A stretch of DNA of 64,000 nt from Sphingobacteriales bacterium (GCA_016235125.1 JACRLZ010000006.1:310001-374000); one strand, 5' to 3'. Positions 15,442 to 25,578 are shown, numbered from the stretch's first letter. Notes: generated from the letters alone by a model not told the origin. Numbers and translations: made by a program.

Positions 15442-16497
15442 ATGAACCGGTCAGTAAAAAAACTGTTGTGGACAATAAGTTTCTTTTTATTGTTACTAAC
15501 CACCCGCATCGGCGCACAGACCTATGAACATGCGGTGGATTATCTGAATTTCATCAATAAGAAAAATGAAATATTAACTGCTAAATACATGGCTTATCTC
15601 AGCGCCGTATCGCATGGCAAAAGTGCAAGAAAAGTGGAGAAGCGTAGAACAGAAGTGGTGAACTCCATCGGAGATACCAAATTTGAGATCATGGCCATGC
15701 CCCCATGGCAGGGCGATAAAAGCTTCCGGGACACCACCGTTGCTTACCTGAAAATACTGAACACGGTTTTTAACGAAGATTACAGCAAGATCGTAAACAT
15801 GGAAGAAATAGCCGAGCAGAGTTATGATGCGATGGAAGCCTATATGCTGGCGCAGGAAAAAGCGTATGAAAAACTGAATGATGCCTCAGCAAGACAAAAC
15901 GAAAAAGAAAAAGAATTTGCCGCTAAAAACAATATCCAACTGCTGGAAGGCACTTCCGAACTGGGAGAGAAAGCCAAAACAGCCAATGCCGTACTGAGTC
16001 ATTGCAACGAAGTGTACCTTGTTTTTTTTAAACCTTACAAGCAGGAAGGATATATGATAGAGGCCATGAACCAGAAAAACCTTGCCAGCATGGAACAAAA
16101 CATCAATTCATTGAAAAAATTTGCCGAAGATGGGTTTGAAAAATTAAAAAAAATAAAAGCCTACGGCGGAGACGGTTCACTGATAAATGCCTGCCGCAAC
16201 ATGCTGAATTTTTATAAATCCGAAGCGGCACGCAGCGCATCGCTGGCCGATTTTTTCCTTAAAGAAGAAAATTTCAACAAGATCAAAAAACAGTTTGACA
16301 GCAAGCCCTCCGGCAAACGTACACAGCAGGATATTGACCAGTACAATGCAGCGGTGAATGACATCAACTATGCACTCAAAAATTTTAACGACACCAATAA
16401 CAGCCTGAACAAAGAAAGAACTGCTGCGCTGAACGGATGGAACAAAACCTATAATGATTATTTAGACGATCATATGCCCAAGCAGGCGAAGCAGTAG
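15442..16497 (+). CDS. Secreted helical protein of unknown function
   Basis: This 351-aa protein has a signal peptide (residues 1-25, ending RIGAQ) and is then nearly all helical, with long charged stretches (for example residues 140-160 and 200-240) likely to form coiled coils. It lies five bases after the protease gene and ends at a bidirectional terminator, so the two are co-transcribed and it may be a substrate or adaptor of the protease. I recognise no domain with certainty; it has the look of the LIC11966-type surface proteins. Confidence 0.75.
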   Translation: MNRSVKKLLWTISFFLLLLTTRIGAQTYEHAVDYLNFINKKNEILTAKYMAYLSAVSHGKSARKVEKRRTEVVNSIGDTKFEIMAMPPWQGDKSFRDTTVAYLKILNTVFNEDYSKIVNMEEIAEQSYDAMEAYMLAQEKAYEKLNDASARQNEKEKEFAAKNNIQLLEGTSELGEKAKTANAVLSHCNEVYLVFFKPYKQEGYMIEAMNQKNLASMEQNINSLKKFAEDGFEKLKKIKAYGGDGSLINACRNMLNFYKSEAARSASLADFFLKEENFNKIKKQFDSKPSGKRTQQDIDQYNAAVNDINYALKNFNDTNNSLNKERTAALNGWNKTYNDYLDDHMPKQAKQ

Positions 16498-16505
16498 AAA
16501 ATTTT

Positions 16506-16539
16506 GAAAAAAACCTCCTGTTTTAAAGAAGTTTTTTTC
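16506..16539. terminator. Bidirectional terminator between convergent genes
   Basis: GAAAAAAAC at 16506-16514 pairs perfectly with GTTTTTTTC at 16531-16539, with partial pairing inside. It sits between the stops of the helical protein and the GLPGLI gene and offers a T-run in both directions. Confidence 0.6.
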
Positions 16540-16557
16540 ACAGCTTTTATTCCTTTA

Positions 16558-17358
16558 TCAGTTCATCCGTATCACCCGGTTGCCACCCGGGTTGTTCTTT
16601 TGCATTTCTTCCATCATCTTGTCCCTTTCTTTTTTAAACTCATCAGGTGTAAAATGTTTTTTGCCGGTTGGTTCTTTAATAATGCTGAGATCAGCTTTTT
16701 CACTGATACCAGTGGCAACAAATACCTGTCTTCCGTTGCTGATGTCCATTTCAAGAATAAGACCGGGCAATTGTCCCTGGTATTCGCCCGGCCCGGCTGA
16801 TACAGGAATGCTGCCGGTAAACCATGCAACGATAAGCGAGGTGTCCTGGATTTCTTTTCTCTCCATTTTTCCATTGTCCATGTTCATCATGGTTCTTGTG
16901 CTGATGTTGGTGGCAACAGCTTTCATACAAGGCATGTTCAGGATGGTTTTTGTTTCACCCGTCATTTTCCATTTCAAAGAACGAACACTGTCATCAATGA
17001 TAAAAGTTTTATCCATGAATTCTCTTTTCTCAGTTTTTTTCTTTTTATCCAGATCAGTAAAAAGAACATCATTGCTTCCGGCCACTATCATGTGTATCTG
17101 CACACCGCCGCTACCTGCTGATTCATTATCGTCATTTTCCTGTTCGGCCTGCTTCCATAATGTTTGATTATTGCCAAAGGTCAGTTCAAACTTATCGGTC
17201 CTGCTTTGTGGCATTTGCTGTTCCATTCCACCCGGCATTCCTGCAATGCGGAGCTGAAACTGCGTGGTACGGTCATAGGTTACTTTGCCCTGGTTTTGCT
17301 GGGCCATTAAGCTGGCGGTCATTATTGACAGGCAAGCGATAAATAAACTTCTCTTCAT
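16558..17358 (-). CDS. GLPGLI family secreted protein
   Basis: This 266-aa protein has a signal peptide (MKRSLFIACLSIMTASLMAQ) and the family-defining motif in YQGQLPGLILEM, here LPGLI preceded by GQ. The N-terminal half has the family beta-rich pattern, the C-terminus a charged helix ending in an asparagine/glycine-rich tail. GLPGLI proteins are Bacteroidota-specific and often sit beside TonB-dependent transporters, but none is here. The ATG at 17358 is preferred to one six codons earlier. Confidence 0.85.
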   Translation of the reverse strand: MKRSLFIACLSIMTASLMAQQNQGKVTYDRTTQFQLRIAGMPGGMEQQMPQSRTDKFELTFGNNQTLWKQAEQENDDNESAGSGGVQIHMIVAGSNDVLFTDLDKKKKTEKREFMDKTFIIDDSVRSLKWKMTGETKTILNMPCMKAVATNISTRTMMNMDNGKMERKEIQDTSLIVAWFTGSIPVSAGPGEYQGQLPGLILEMDISNGRQVFVATGISEKADLSIIKEPTGKKHFTPDEFKKERDKMMEEMQKNNPGGNRVIRMN

Positions 17359-17468
17359 GATTATATATTTTTTCAAAAATATTTATACGGGGCTGCAAAA
17401 TAGGTTAAGCCAGCTTTCTTTAAGGTTAATAAAGGTTAATGGAGCTGCAATTGCAGGAGGTATTGATT

Positions 17469-17476
17469 TATTTTTG
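17469..17476 (+). promoter_or_regulatory. -7 box for the HK/RR pair
   Basis: TATTTTTG matches TAnnTTTG and lies 16 bases before the kinase ATG at 17493. A TTG at 17451 is closer than the usual 17-23 base spacing, so the -33 element is uncertain. Confidence 0.45.
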
Positions 17477-17492
17477 TCATGAAAGGCAGGAG

Positions 17493-18956
17493 ATGAACAA
17501 ACTTCGCTTCATAAGAATTTTAATGGCGCTGACCATTCTTGGCGTGGCAGGGTTTCAGATTTATTGGCTGAAACAAAGCTACGACAGGGAGAAAAAATCT
17601 CTGGCGATAAAAGCAGATGACGCCTTTAAAAAAACCATCATGCAGTTGCAGGTAAAAAAGCTGAAGCTGGATGGTGTGCAGTGGAGCAGCGACGATAACG
17701 GCGAGTTCAGGGTTTTTGTATCAACAGGGAAAGATAGCGGCAAACTCAAGCCGCCACCGAAAGGAGAAGTTATTTCAACCATCAATCTTATCAGCAATAA
17801 ACTGAGAGATTCAGCAGGACAGATGTCCAAAGGGAAAATGATCATATCAGTAAAGGAGTCATCTGTTTCCATGCACGGCGATTCAACAAAACTGGTCAGG
17901 CAGTTGCATAGCGCTGTTCCGGGGGGGCATATTTTTGATGTATTGTATGGAGTTGATTCACTGCAGGAGCCATTGCGGACCGGAGAAATAGATACAGCTT
18001 ATAAAGCCATGCTTCAGAACAAAGGAATCAACATGCCTTATTCGATAATTAAGATTGATACTTGCGGGGATTTTCCCGAAGAAAAACCCAATGAAGTAAC
18101 AGTTGGCTTTGCAAAACCCGTAGTGTACCGGATGCAGCCGGGCAATACATTTCCGCATTTACTAAAAAAAATCAGTTTGCCAATTCTGTTCTCTGTTATT
18201 TTGCTTGGCATCACCATTCTTTCTTTTGTTTTGCTTTATCGCAATCTTGTAAAGCAAAAAAGATTGGCTGAGCTGAAAAATGAATTTATCAGCAACATTA
18301 CTCATGAGCTGAAGACACCGATTGCTACTGTGGGAGTTGCCATTGAGGCATTAAGAAATTTCAATGCAATAAATGATCCGCAGAGAACAAAAGAATATCT
18401 TGATATATCGCAGAATGAATTGCACCGGCTTTCATTGCTGGTTGATAAAGTGCTGAAACTTTCCATGTTTGAGAACAGGCAACTTGACCTGAAATTTGAA
18501 CAGGTAAATTTGAAAGAGATAGTAGATGAAGTAGCGGCTTCCATGAAACTGCAGCTGGAAAAACACAATGCAACGGTTAATATAAGTTGTGAGGGTGATG
18601 TGAGTCTGCAGGGCGACAGGCTGCACCTCACCAGCGTAGTGTTTAATTTACTGGACAATGCAATTAAATACAGTAAAACAGGTCCTGTTATCAGGGTGAG
18701 TGTGAAAGGGAATAAAAATAATGTGGAACTATCTGTTTCAGACAACGGCATCGGCATTGCACCGGAGTATAAAGACAAAATATTTGAAAAATTTTTCAGG
18801 ATACCCCATGGTAATACACATAATGCTAAAGGCTATGGATTGGGATTGAGCTATGTGGCACAGGTCATTCAAAAACACAACGGAACTATTGAAGTAGAGA
18901 GCCAGCCGGGACCGGGAACAAGATTCATTATTATTTTACCAAAGCAACAGGCATGA
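17493..18956 (+). CDS. Membrane sensor histidine kinase
   Basis: This 487-aa kinase has one membrane helix at residues 9-25, a periplasmic sensor region of about 200 residues, a second helix near residues 229-250, then HisKA with H271 in NITHELKTP and a HATPase domain with DNGIGIAPE and GYGLGLSYV. The layout and pairing resemble the RprX/RprY systems of Bacteroidota. The sensor region has no recognised ligand-binding fold. Its end overlaps the response regulator start by four bases (ATGA), giving coupled translation. Confidence 0.92.
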   Translation: MNKLRFIRILMALTILGVAGFQIYWLKQSYDREKKSLAIKADDAFKKTIMQLQVKKLKLDGVQWSSDDNGEFRVFVSTGKDSGKLKPPPKGEVISTINLISNKLRDSAGQMSKGKMIISVKESSVSMHGDSTKLVRQLHSAVPGGHIFDVLYGVDSLQEPLRTGEIDTAYKAMLQNKGINMPYSIIKIDTCGDFPEEKPNEVTVGFAKPVVYRMQPGNTFPHLLKKISLPILFSVILLGITILSFVLLYRNLVKQKRLAELKNEFISNITHELKTPIATVGVAIEALRNFNAINDPQRTKEYLDISQNELHRLSLLVDKVLKLSMFENRQLDLKFEQVNLKEIVDEVAASMKLQLEKHNATVNISCEGDVSLQGDRLHLTSVVFNLLDNAIKYSKTGPVIRVSVKGNKNNVELSVSDNGIGIAPEYKDKIFEKFFRIPHGNTHNAKGYGLGLSYVAQVIQKHNGTIEVESQPGPGTRFIIILPKQQA

Positions 18957-19642
18957 GTAAAACAAAAATTTTATATGTAGAGGATGAACTCTTTCTCGGC
19001 AAGATCGTAAGAGAAAGCCTGGAAAGCCGCGGATTTGAAGTGATCATGGAAGCTGATGGGGCAAAAGTGACAGAACTATTCAAAAAAGTAAAACCCGATA
19101 TCTGTGTGCTGGATGTGATGTTGCCCAATAAAGACGGATTCACTATTGCCGATGAGATAAGGGAGCTGGATGAAGAAGTGCCCATCATTTTTCTTACAGC
19201 CAAAACACAAACGGAAGATGTGGTGAAGGGATTTAAACTTGGCGGGAACGATTATATACGCAAACCCTTCAGCATGGAAGAGCTGATTGTGCGGATACAA
19301 AATCTGCTGCGCAGCAAAACGGCAGACACACAGAAAATATCAGGGGGTACAGCCAGTATTGGCAAATATAATTTTCAGCTGAACCGGCAGACACTTAGCA
19401 ATGGCAAAGAAGAAAAAAAACTTTCATACAGAGAAAGTGAATTGCTGAAGCTGCTGTATCAAAACCGTGACAAGATCATAGATCGCAAAGACATTCTCAA
19501 CCTTCTCTGGGGCAATGATTCATTTTTCAATTCAAGAAATCTCGATGTGTATATTACCAAGCTTCGCAGCTATTTAAAAGAGGACCCTTCTCTTGAAATA
19601 ATTACTATCAAAGGGATCGGCTATAGGTTTGTAACAGGATGA
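18953..19642 (+). CDS. OmpR-family response regulator
   Basis: This 229-aa regulator has a receiver domain with the acidic pair in YVEDE, phospho-acceptor D54 (CVLDVMLPN), conserved T/K in FLTAKTQ and YIRKPF, and a C-terminal winged helix (RKDILNLLWGNDSFFNSRNLDVYITKL ... GIGYRF). It is the cognate partner of the overlapping kinase. The gene set it controls cannot be read from this window. Confidence 0.93.
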   Translation: MSKTKILYVEDELFLGKIVRESLESRGFEVIMEADGAKVTELFKKVKPDICVLDVMLPNKDGFTIADEIRELDEEVPIIFLTAKTQTEDVVKGFKLGGNDYIRKPFSMEELIVRIQNLLRSKTADTQKISGGTASIGKYNFQLNRQTLSNGKEEKKLSYRESELLKLLYQNRDKIIDRKDILNLLWGNDSFFNSRNLDVYITKLRSYLKEDPSLEIITIKGIGYRFVTG

Positions 19643-19692
19643 ACAAAACTTGCAACCGATGCACAGAATTTTTTATCTTTAGAGAAGATTTT

Positions 19693-20244
19693 ATGCGAAA
19701 GTTACTTTTTCTGCTATTCCTTTCTTTTTCATTCTCGTCATTTGCACAGCACTGTCCATGGGATTGCAGCGGTATGATACTGATAAAAACTGATGCAACA
19801 TCATCAGAACTTAAAAAGCTTAATGCTGTACTGGTTGACTCCAATAAAAATATTATCGTCGATACCATGTATGGAACCGGTCTTGAAACCTATGATACCT
19901 GCCGGTTTATGTTGTATGATGATTTCAAGGCTTACCGTACAGAAAGAACAGAACTCCATTACTGGTACCGCTATGATACACTCTACCGTTTTGCAGATAG
20001 CTTTGCACTTGTAAGAGTTAATTATTGCCGGTATAAGCGGTCAGGAGCCATGTTATATATTCGTTTTAATAAATTGAATGATACAGCACAGCGGTATGAA
20101 TACATTGAAGTACCTCAAATCAATCGAATTCACCTGCACGACTATAATATGATGATCAACAGAAAGGAACATGTTGCCATCAGGGAAGCTGTGCAGCCGT
20201 TTGTATTACATATAAGCAGAAAACAATTTGGGCTTACTGATTAG
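19693..20244 (+). CDS. Secreted hypothetical protein
   Basis: This 183-aa protein has a clean signal peptide (MRKLLFLLFLSFSFSSFAQ) and a mature part beginning HCPWDCSGMILIKTDATS, a start seen in other uncharacterised Bacteroidota proteins. The mature region is rich in tyrosine and basic residues and looks beta-rich; the four or so cysteines could form disulfides. It overlaps the convergent FG-GAP gene by four bases at the stop codons. I do not recognise a family with known function. Confidence 0.7.
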   Translation: MRKLLFLLFLSFSFSSFAQHCPWDCSGMILIKTDATSSELKKLNAVLVDSNKNIIVDTMYGTGLETYDTCRFMLYDDFKAYRTERTELHYWYRYDTLYRFADSFALVRVNYCRYKRSGAMLYIRFNKLNDTAQRYEYIEVPQINRIHLHDYNMMINRKEHVAIREAVQPFVLHISRKQFGLTD

Positions 20245-23200
20245 TTTTTTGAAAACACCTGTGCCGGGGCATTATTTCTGAGAAAGAGAAAAGAATTATT
20301 TTTCTGCAAAGAGATGATCCTTCTCACTTCGCCGCTTGTTCCCAATCCTGAATGCGGCACAGCGCTAAACTGTCCCTTCCCGTTTCCTTTTAAGAACAGG
20401 CTTGCCATAGCATCATAATTGCCTGTTCCTACATCGGGGTCAGAAGAATTGCCTACAACAATCATATCATTGTTACCATCTTTGTCAACATCTTCAAATA
20501 ATACATCATTGATGTTGGACAATTGTGCCATCTCAGGAAAAGGCTGAAACCGGAAATGATTATTTCCTTCATTGATAAATATGCCCGATTCAAAACATCC
20601 AGCCTTATAAACATCCATTCCCTTTTTTTGTTCTTCGGTAAAAACTTCATCCATGGTTTTATCGGCATAAAAACGGTAACGGATAAATTTTTTCCGCATC
20701 ATGGGCATCTGATCTATTAATTGGTCACGATGATACATGGGATATAGTTTGCCCCAGATATAATAACCCAGCAACGCATCATAACTGCCGTTGCCATCAA
20801 AGTCTTTTGCATACACGGTACACGGACCATCGAGGCTGGCAACGATTTTTGAATTACAACCTTTATTTCCTGCAATAATGTCCATGTCACCATCATTGTC
20901 CACATCGGCCAGCTTTATCACATTCCACCAGCCGGAAAGATCGTTTAATGAAATATTATCCTTCTTGCCCGAAATGCTGTTGATACTGGCAGTGGCATTG
21001 ACACTACTGAATTTTCCGGCTTCATTTTTTAAAATCATTACCGGCATCCATTCACCTGTTATCAGCAGTTCATTTTTACCATCCCCATCTACATCGCCCC
21101 AGGCAGCATAGTTAACGATGCCAGTGTTAACAAGATCAGGAGCATTGGCAGCTGTAACATCTGTAAACACTCCTTTGTTGTTTTGCAACAATATACTGTT
21201 ATCATGTTTTGGAAATTTCCCGGGAGTAACGGCTCCGCCGACAAATAAATCATTATCTCCGTCAGCATCAAAATCTGCTGCAATAACATAAGACCCGTTA
21301 TTGGTTTCTTTGGGTAAAGCTGTAAGCGACCGGGTAAAGTTTCCTTTTCCGTCATTCAGATACAACCTGTCCTGGTAAAGCATATTGCCTGCAGGAAATT
21401 GCGAGCCACCGCTTACAACATATAAATCATTGTCTCCATCTCCATCGGCATCAAAAAAAACAGCGCCCCCATCTTCAAAGGCTTTATCTTTTGTAAAAGC
21501 GGATTGTGCTTTTTTGGTAAAGCTGCCATCTGCACTTTGCAGCATCATTACTCCTTCGCTGCCGGCAGCACCCCCAACATATATATCAACATTACCATCG
21601 CCGTTTACATCAGCCCTGGCATAATACGGACCTTTGCGGCTGCACTTATAAGGGATCAGCGGCTCCCGTTTGAAATCAATAAAATCATTTTCAATATGGG
21701 TGTAATTGAATTTTTTCTGGCTGGTTGTTTCGCCGAATGCAAAACTTTGTTTAAACGGAGGAGTATTTACAGCCGCGGCATCAGATTCAAACAAAGACAA
21801 TACATTTCCCGCTGCAATATTGGTCAACACAATTTGTTTGCCTGACGGAAACGTTATTTCAGCTTTCGGAACATAGGTTTCTTTTCCAAGACCGAAATGA
21901 AGAAAATGTTCGTTGCTCGACATATAACCCCGTTGAGGATCGTAATGCTGCAGCTGAATATTGCCTTTTGTATCATAAAGCTTTACCGAGGTTCCATAAA
22001 CTTCCCGATGCGATTCCCTGGTATTGAAAAAACGGAAACGAATAAACTGTGATGGATCAATCTCATTCAGATTATTCCGCAGGATCATCGCCTCGTCATC
22101 AGAATTGTTTACAACAATATCCAGGTCGCCGTCATTATCGAGGTCAGCGCAGGCTGAGCCGCTGGAGAATGTCGGAGGCGAGTCAGTCCATTTATCGGTA
22201 TAGTTATCGAACCGCAATGTGCCGTTGTTATGATAAAAATAATTTTTGATACGCATAGAAGGAATCTGGCTGAACCATTTCAGCATGTCAACTTTCTCGC
22301 CTTTAGCAATCAGGTTTTTTACAGAGTCAATAAAAAATCCACGATAATCCCAGTCGTTCACATCTCTTCTGTAACCGTTGGCTACATAAATATCTTTCCA
22401 GCCATCATTGTCAAAATCGGCAACAAGGGGTCCCCAGCTCCAGTCTGTTTCAGCCACACCGGCATAATAAGCGGCATCACTGTATGTGCCATCGCCATTA
22501 TTTATCTGCAAAACATTATGACTGTATTGATAAAACAAACCGAGGTTGATGCTTATCTGGAATTTATCATAATTGAGATGATGAGTGAAAAGTCTTTTTT
22601 GCCGGTAAGGATCTTCAAAAGCCATATCCAGAACAAAAATATCTTCCAGTCCATCATTATTGATATCAGTAATATCAAGCCCCATGGAAAACTGGCTGAC
22701 ATGATGTATATAAGAAGTCAGTTTATCTGTGAAGGTTCCGTTTTTATTATTGATATATAGATAATCGGGTTTTTTAAAATCATTGGCTACATAAATATCC
22801 GGCCAACCATCCTGGTTTATGTCTGCTACAACAGCCCCGAGTCCGAATGTATTTGTCCAGATGCCGGCTTTCCGGCTCACATCAGAATAATACCCGTTCT
22901 TATTTTCGTACAGGCGCAGGCTTACATATTGTCTTGCCGTATCATCAATCATTACCATTTTTCCATTTTCAATCTTGGCGTTAATCACCATGTTATTGCT
23001 GTATTGAACTGAATGATTGATAAGAAAAGCATCCATATCGCCATCTTTATCATAATCGAGGAAAATGGTTTGAGTGGTATGGCTGGCATCATCCAATCCG
23101 AATTCTTTTGATTTGTCGGTAAAACTGAGATTACCGTTGTTGATATAAATAATTTTTTTCCGGTATTCCGGCGCAAAAGGTCCCGACCGGGAAACCACGA

Positions 23201-23591
23201 TATCCATCCATCCGTCGCCATTGATATCAATCATATTGACGCCGGTTTTAATACCTATTCCTCCGTTTACTCCGGCAGTTTCTGTGATGTCCCTGAATTG
23301 CAGGTTACCGAGATTTATATACAGCTTATTATAACCGGTGGTGGAGCAGAAATAAATGTCCTGTAATCCGTCATTATTTACATCGCCCACAGCTACTCCT
23401 GCGCCGTTATACAGATATTCATAGTCGTAATAAAAAAATTTATTGTCTTCATAGATATCATTTCGAAAGGCCACGCCGGTGTGGGAAGAAGGAAGAGTTG
23501 AAAAAAGTTTTTTATCACCTGATTGTGATAAGGCCGCATACCCAAATAAAACACAGGAGAAAGCAATTAAAAATTGCAGTAAAATTCTCAT
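20241..23591 (-). CDS. Large FG-GAP/VCBS repeat protein with ASPIC/UnbV domain
   Basis: This 1116-aa secreted protein is built from many FG-GAP-type calcium-binding repeats, visible as repeated D-x-D-x-D-G or DVNNDG loops (GDVNNDGLQDIYF, ADFDNDGWKDIYV, FDADGDGDNDLYV and others). Between the two blocks of repeats lies an ASPIC/UnbV (CRTAC-like) domain around residues 525-600, including YMSSNEHFLHFGLG. The repeats form a beta propeller at the cell surface. Start and stop overlap by four bases with the haloperoxidase-like gene, so the two are made together. Such pairs recur in Bacteroidota, but the partnership has no known biochemical role. Confidence 0.9.
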   Translation of the reverse strand: MRILLQFLIAFSCVLFGYAALSQSGDKKLFSTLPSSHTGVAFRNDIYEDNKFFYYDYEYLYNGAGVAVGDVNNDGLQDIYFCSTTGYNKLYINLGNLQFRDITETAGVNGGIGIKTGVNMIDINGDGWMDIVVSRSGPFAPEYRKKIIYINNGNLSFTDKSKEFGLDDASHTTQTIFLDYDKDGDMDAFLINHSVQYSNNMVINAKIENGKMVMIDDTARQYVSLRLYENKNGYYSDVSRKAGIWTNTFGLGAVVADINQDGWPDIYVANDFKKPDYLYINNKNGTFTDKLTSYIHHVSQFSMGLDITDINNDGLEDIFVLDMAFEDPYRQKRLFTHHLNYDKFQISINLGLFYQYSHNVLQINNGDGTYSDAAYYAGVAETDWSWGPLVADFDNDGWKDIYVANGYRRDVNDWDYRGFFIDSVKNLIAKGEKVDMLKWFSQIPSMRIKNYFYHNNGTLRFDNYTDKWTDSPPTFSSGSACADLDNDGDLDIVVNNSDDEAMILRNNLNEIDPSQFIRFRFFNTRESHREVYGTSVKLYDTKGNIQLQHYDPQRGYMSSNEHFLHFGLGKETYVPKAEITFPSGKQIVLTNIAAGNVLSLFESDAAAVNTPPFKQSFAFGETTSQKKFNYTHIENDFIDFKREPLIPYKCSRKGPYYARADVNGDGNVDIYVGGAAGSEGVMMLQSADGSFTKKAQSAFTKDKAFEDGGAVFFDADGDGDNDLYVVSGGSQFPAGNMLYQDRLYLNDGKGNFTRSLTALPKETNNGSYVIAADFDADGDNDLFVGGAVTPGKFPKHDNSILLQNNKGVFTDVTAANAPDLVNTGIVNYAAWGDVDGDGKNELLITGEWMPVMILKNEAGKFSSVNATASINSISGKKDNISLNDLSGWWNVIKLADVDNDGDMDIIAGNKGCNSKIVASLDGPCTVYAKDFDGNGSYDALLGYYIWGKLYPMYHRDQLIDQMPMMRKKFIRYRFYADKTMDEVFTEEQKKGMDVYKAGCFESGIFINEGNNHFRFQPFPEMAQLSNINDVLFEDVDKDGNNDMIVVGNSSDPDVGTGNYDAMASLFLKGNGKGQFSAVPHSGLGTSGEVRRIISLQKNNSFLFLRNNAPAQVFSKN

Positions 23592-24919
23592 TTGGTTTTT
23601 GTTTCTGCCTGTGAAAGTAACTTATTCAATACATATTGGCCAATCAAACGTCCCTGTTTTATACTGATACGGGCTGTTTCCGGATAATGAATGCCGCCAT
23701 ATACCCGGCTCCAGGAACTTTCTTCTGCCGCCTTGTAAAAAGAGGAAAACGTACGGGGCCTGATATCAAACGGTATTTCTGTATTGTCGGTGAAAGAGTA
23801 GTTTTCTCCAAACAGTTTGGTTAATACGGCGGCGGCAGCATTTGATAGCACCGCATGGCCGCTTGTAAATTCGGGGAAAGGAGGGGTCTGGATGAGCGGA
23901 TCCCATTTTTCATCAATATGTTTTTTGATATACGTAACGGGTCTTACCAGATCCTGTTGAAATTTTTCAAACCAGCAACTGATAATGCCATCGTATATGG
24001 CAACAGAAGTAAGTGCATAAGCCTGCGCAGCTTTAAGCAGAGGAACATTTTTTTCAAGACAGGCCTGTCGTGTTATCATGATCCAGTGTCCACCGGGAGA
24101 TATTTTGTGGAGAAAATAATTAAGATGCCCCTTTTCAACAGAAATATTCGGATTGTCATCCCAATACCATGCGATGGCAGTTTTTACACTGTCAAGTGTT
24201 TTGCCGATCTTATACACTTCCATTATATTCTTATAGAAAACAGATTTTTTTGAAGGATTAAATACCAATTTTTGTTTAGGTGAAAACTGCGCAGAATTTT
24301 TCAGTGTCATGGGCCGCATATAACCCCAGTTAGGTTCCAGCGCTGCTGCAAAGTCAACCGGAGTAGGTTGCCAGCGACCTTCTTTTTTAGTGTACACATA
24401 GCGCATCATAGCTCTTGTTTCACCATAGTTATCTTTTTTCATCCATGCAATGACGGCATTGGCCAGCTGTTTGCCGTATTGTACAGAGTTTTCCAAAACG
24501 ATGCTGTCGCCGCCAGTCTTCAATGAATCAATAAATTGTTTGCGCCAGTCTTCGAATTTATATTCAGAGCCGATCAGCGCCTGCCCCACATGAGAAAATG
24601 AAACCGCGGCTGCAACAAAGTAGTCTGTTTGTTTTTCATTGGCGGGAGATGGCAACTGTTCAAGGCCATTCAATTTTCCGGCCAATGACGGGTATGCAGC
24701 ATCCTGCCTGCGTATACATTCATAAAAAGCTATGTTGGGATAAGTATAGATGCGGCTGGCTACAGGAGGATTGAACAGATCATCCATTACGGCATTTATC
24801 AGCAGGCTGTTCAGCTCATGCAGGGTTTTTTCTTTCGACTGAGCAAACAGGGTATGACCAAAAAAAAGAAAACAGGGAATAAAAACCTTAACCCATTTCT
24901 TACTGGCAGAGAAGTTCAT
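23588..24919 (-). CDS. Vanadium haloperoxidase-like PAP2-fold protein
   Basis: This 443-aa secreted protein has the three vanadate/phosphate-pocket elements of the PAP2-haloperoxidase superfamily: the lysine-arginine segment EKFQQDLVRP near residue 318, FTSGHAVLSNAA (a TSGH form of the usual PSGH) near residue 350, and SRVYGGIHYPE near residue 412. A signal peptide ends at AQ. Whether it halogenates, or is a phosphatase, cannot be told from sequence. It is translationally coupled to the FG-GAP protein that follows. Confidence 0.86.
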   Translation of the reverse strand: MNFSASKKWVKVFIPCFLFFGHTLFAQSKEKTLHELNSLLINAVMDDLFNPPVASRIYTYPNIAFYECIRRQDAAYPSLAGKLNGLEQLPSPANEKQTDYFVAAAVSFSHVGQALIGSEYKFEDWRKQFIDSLKTGGDSIVLENSVQYGKQLANAVIAWMKKDNYGETRAMMRYVYTKKEGRWQPTPVDFAAALEPNWGYMRPMTLKNSAQFSPKQKLVFNPSKKSVFYKNIMEVYKIGKTLDSVKTAIAWYWDDNPNISVEKGHLNYFLHKISPGGHWIMITRQACLEKNVPLLKAAQAYALTSVAIYDGIISCWFEKFQQDLVRPVTYIKKHIDEKWDPLIQTPPFPEFTSGHAVLSNAAAAVLTKLFGENYSFTDNTEIPFDIRPRTFSSFYKAAEESSWSRVYGGIHYPETARISIKQGRLIGQYVLNKLLSQAETKTK

Positions 24920-24974
24920 AAACGAGGTATTATGTTGTATAAATTTAATTTTTTCAGCGCCGGCAATATAATCT

Positions 24975-25460
24975 CTATTCTTTTTTAAAAACCTGATTTG
25001 AAAAAGGCATGGTTTCCGGAATTTTTACTTCATTATAATTATATCCCACTTTTTTATGGCAATCATTACAGGCATTGGTGAAAATAACATAGCTGTTTTT
25101 AAATGAAGCCAGGTTTTTCCGGGAAATGGCCCTGTCAACACTGTCTGAAGCAGGCTTCATCAGGTCCAGTGATCCTGATTCCGGTCTTTCTGCCTGGTAT
25201 TTTTTTATGGCATCCAGGTTTTCGGTGATCTCATGCATTTCAAAACCGGCCAGTTCCCAGTTTTCATTCAGGCCGGCAAACCACAGCTTGGCATGATGCA
25301 CCTGTATGGATGACATAAATTCGCCAAAGCCGGGACGATAACTGCCGGCCAGTTTTTTTTCCAGGCTGTCAATCCGGGCCTGCAACTTTTCTGTATCAGG
25401 ATGATTGTTGCAGCTTCCCAACAGGGCTGTCAATAAGAGGATAGAAAGTATTTTACTCAT
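24975..25460 (-). CDS. c-type cytochrome lipoprotein, single heme
   Basis: This 161-aa lipoprotein has the lipobox LLGSC (C17), a short coiled-coil segment (residues 22-40), a helical domain with the HHAKLWFAGLNENWELAGFEMHE region, and one heme-binding motif CNDCH at residues 131-135. The helical layout with a C-terminal heme suggests a cytochrome c'-like four-helix protein. It is divergent from the diheme cytochrome at 25579, with a shared promoter region of about 118 bases. Confidence 0.8.
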   Translation of the reverse strand: MSKILSILLLTALLGSCNNHPDTEKLQARIDSLEKKLAGSYRPGFGEFMSSIQVHHAKLWFAGLNENWELAGFEMHEITENLDAIKKYQAERPESGSLDLMKPASDSVDRAISRKNLASFKNSYVIFTNACNDCHKKVGYNYNEVKIPETMPFSNQVFKKE

Positions 25461-25502
25461 TGCCCTAAATTACGAAACTATATTTCGCCGGTAAAACCGG
25501 GA

Positions 25503-25510
25503 TAAATTTG
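25503..25510 (+). promoter_or_regulatory. -7 box upstream of the diheme cytochrome
   Basis: TAAATTTG is a full TAnnTTTG match 68 bases before the ATG at 25579; no clear -33 TTG at the right distance was found. Confidence 0.4.
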
Positions 25511-25578
25511 CCTGATTCAATATTTTTTTTACCTTTTGCATTCAATCAACCACTTCGTAAACCAAACCAACTGCTGTT

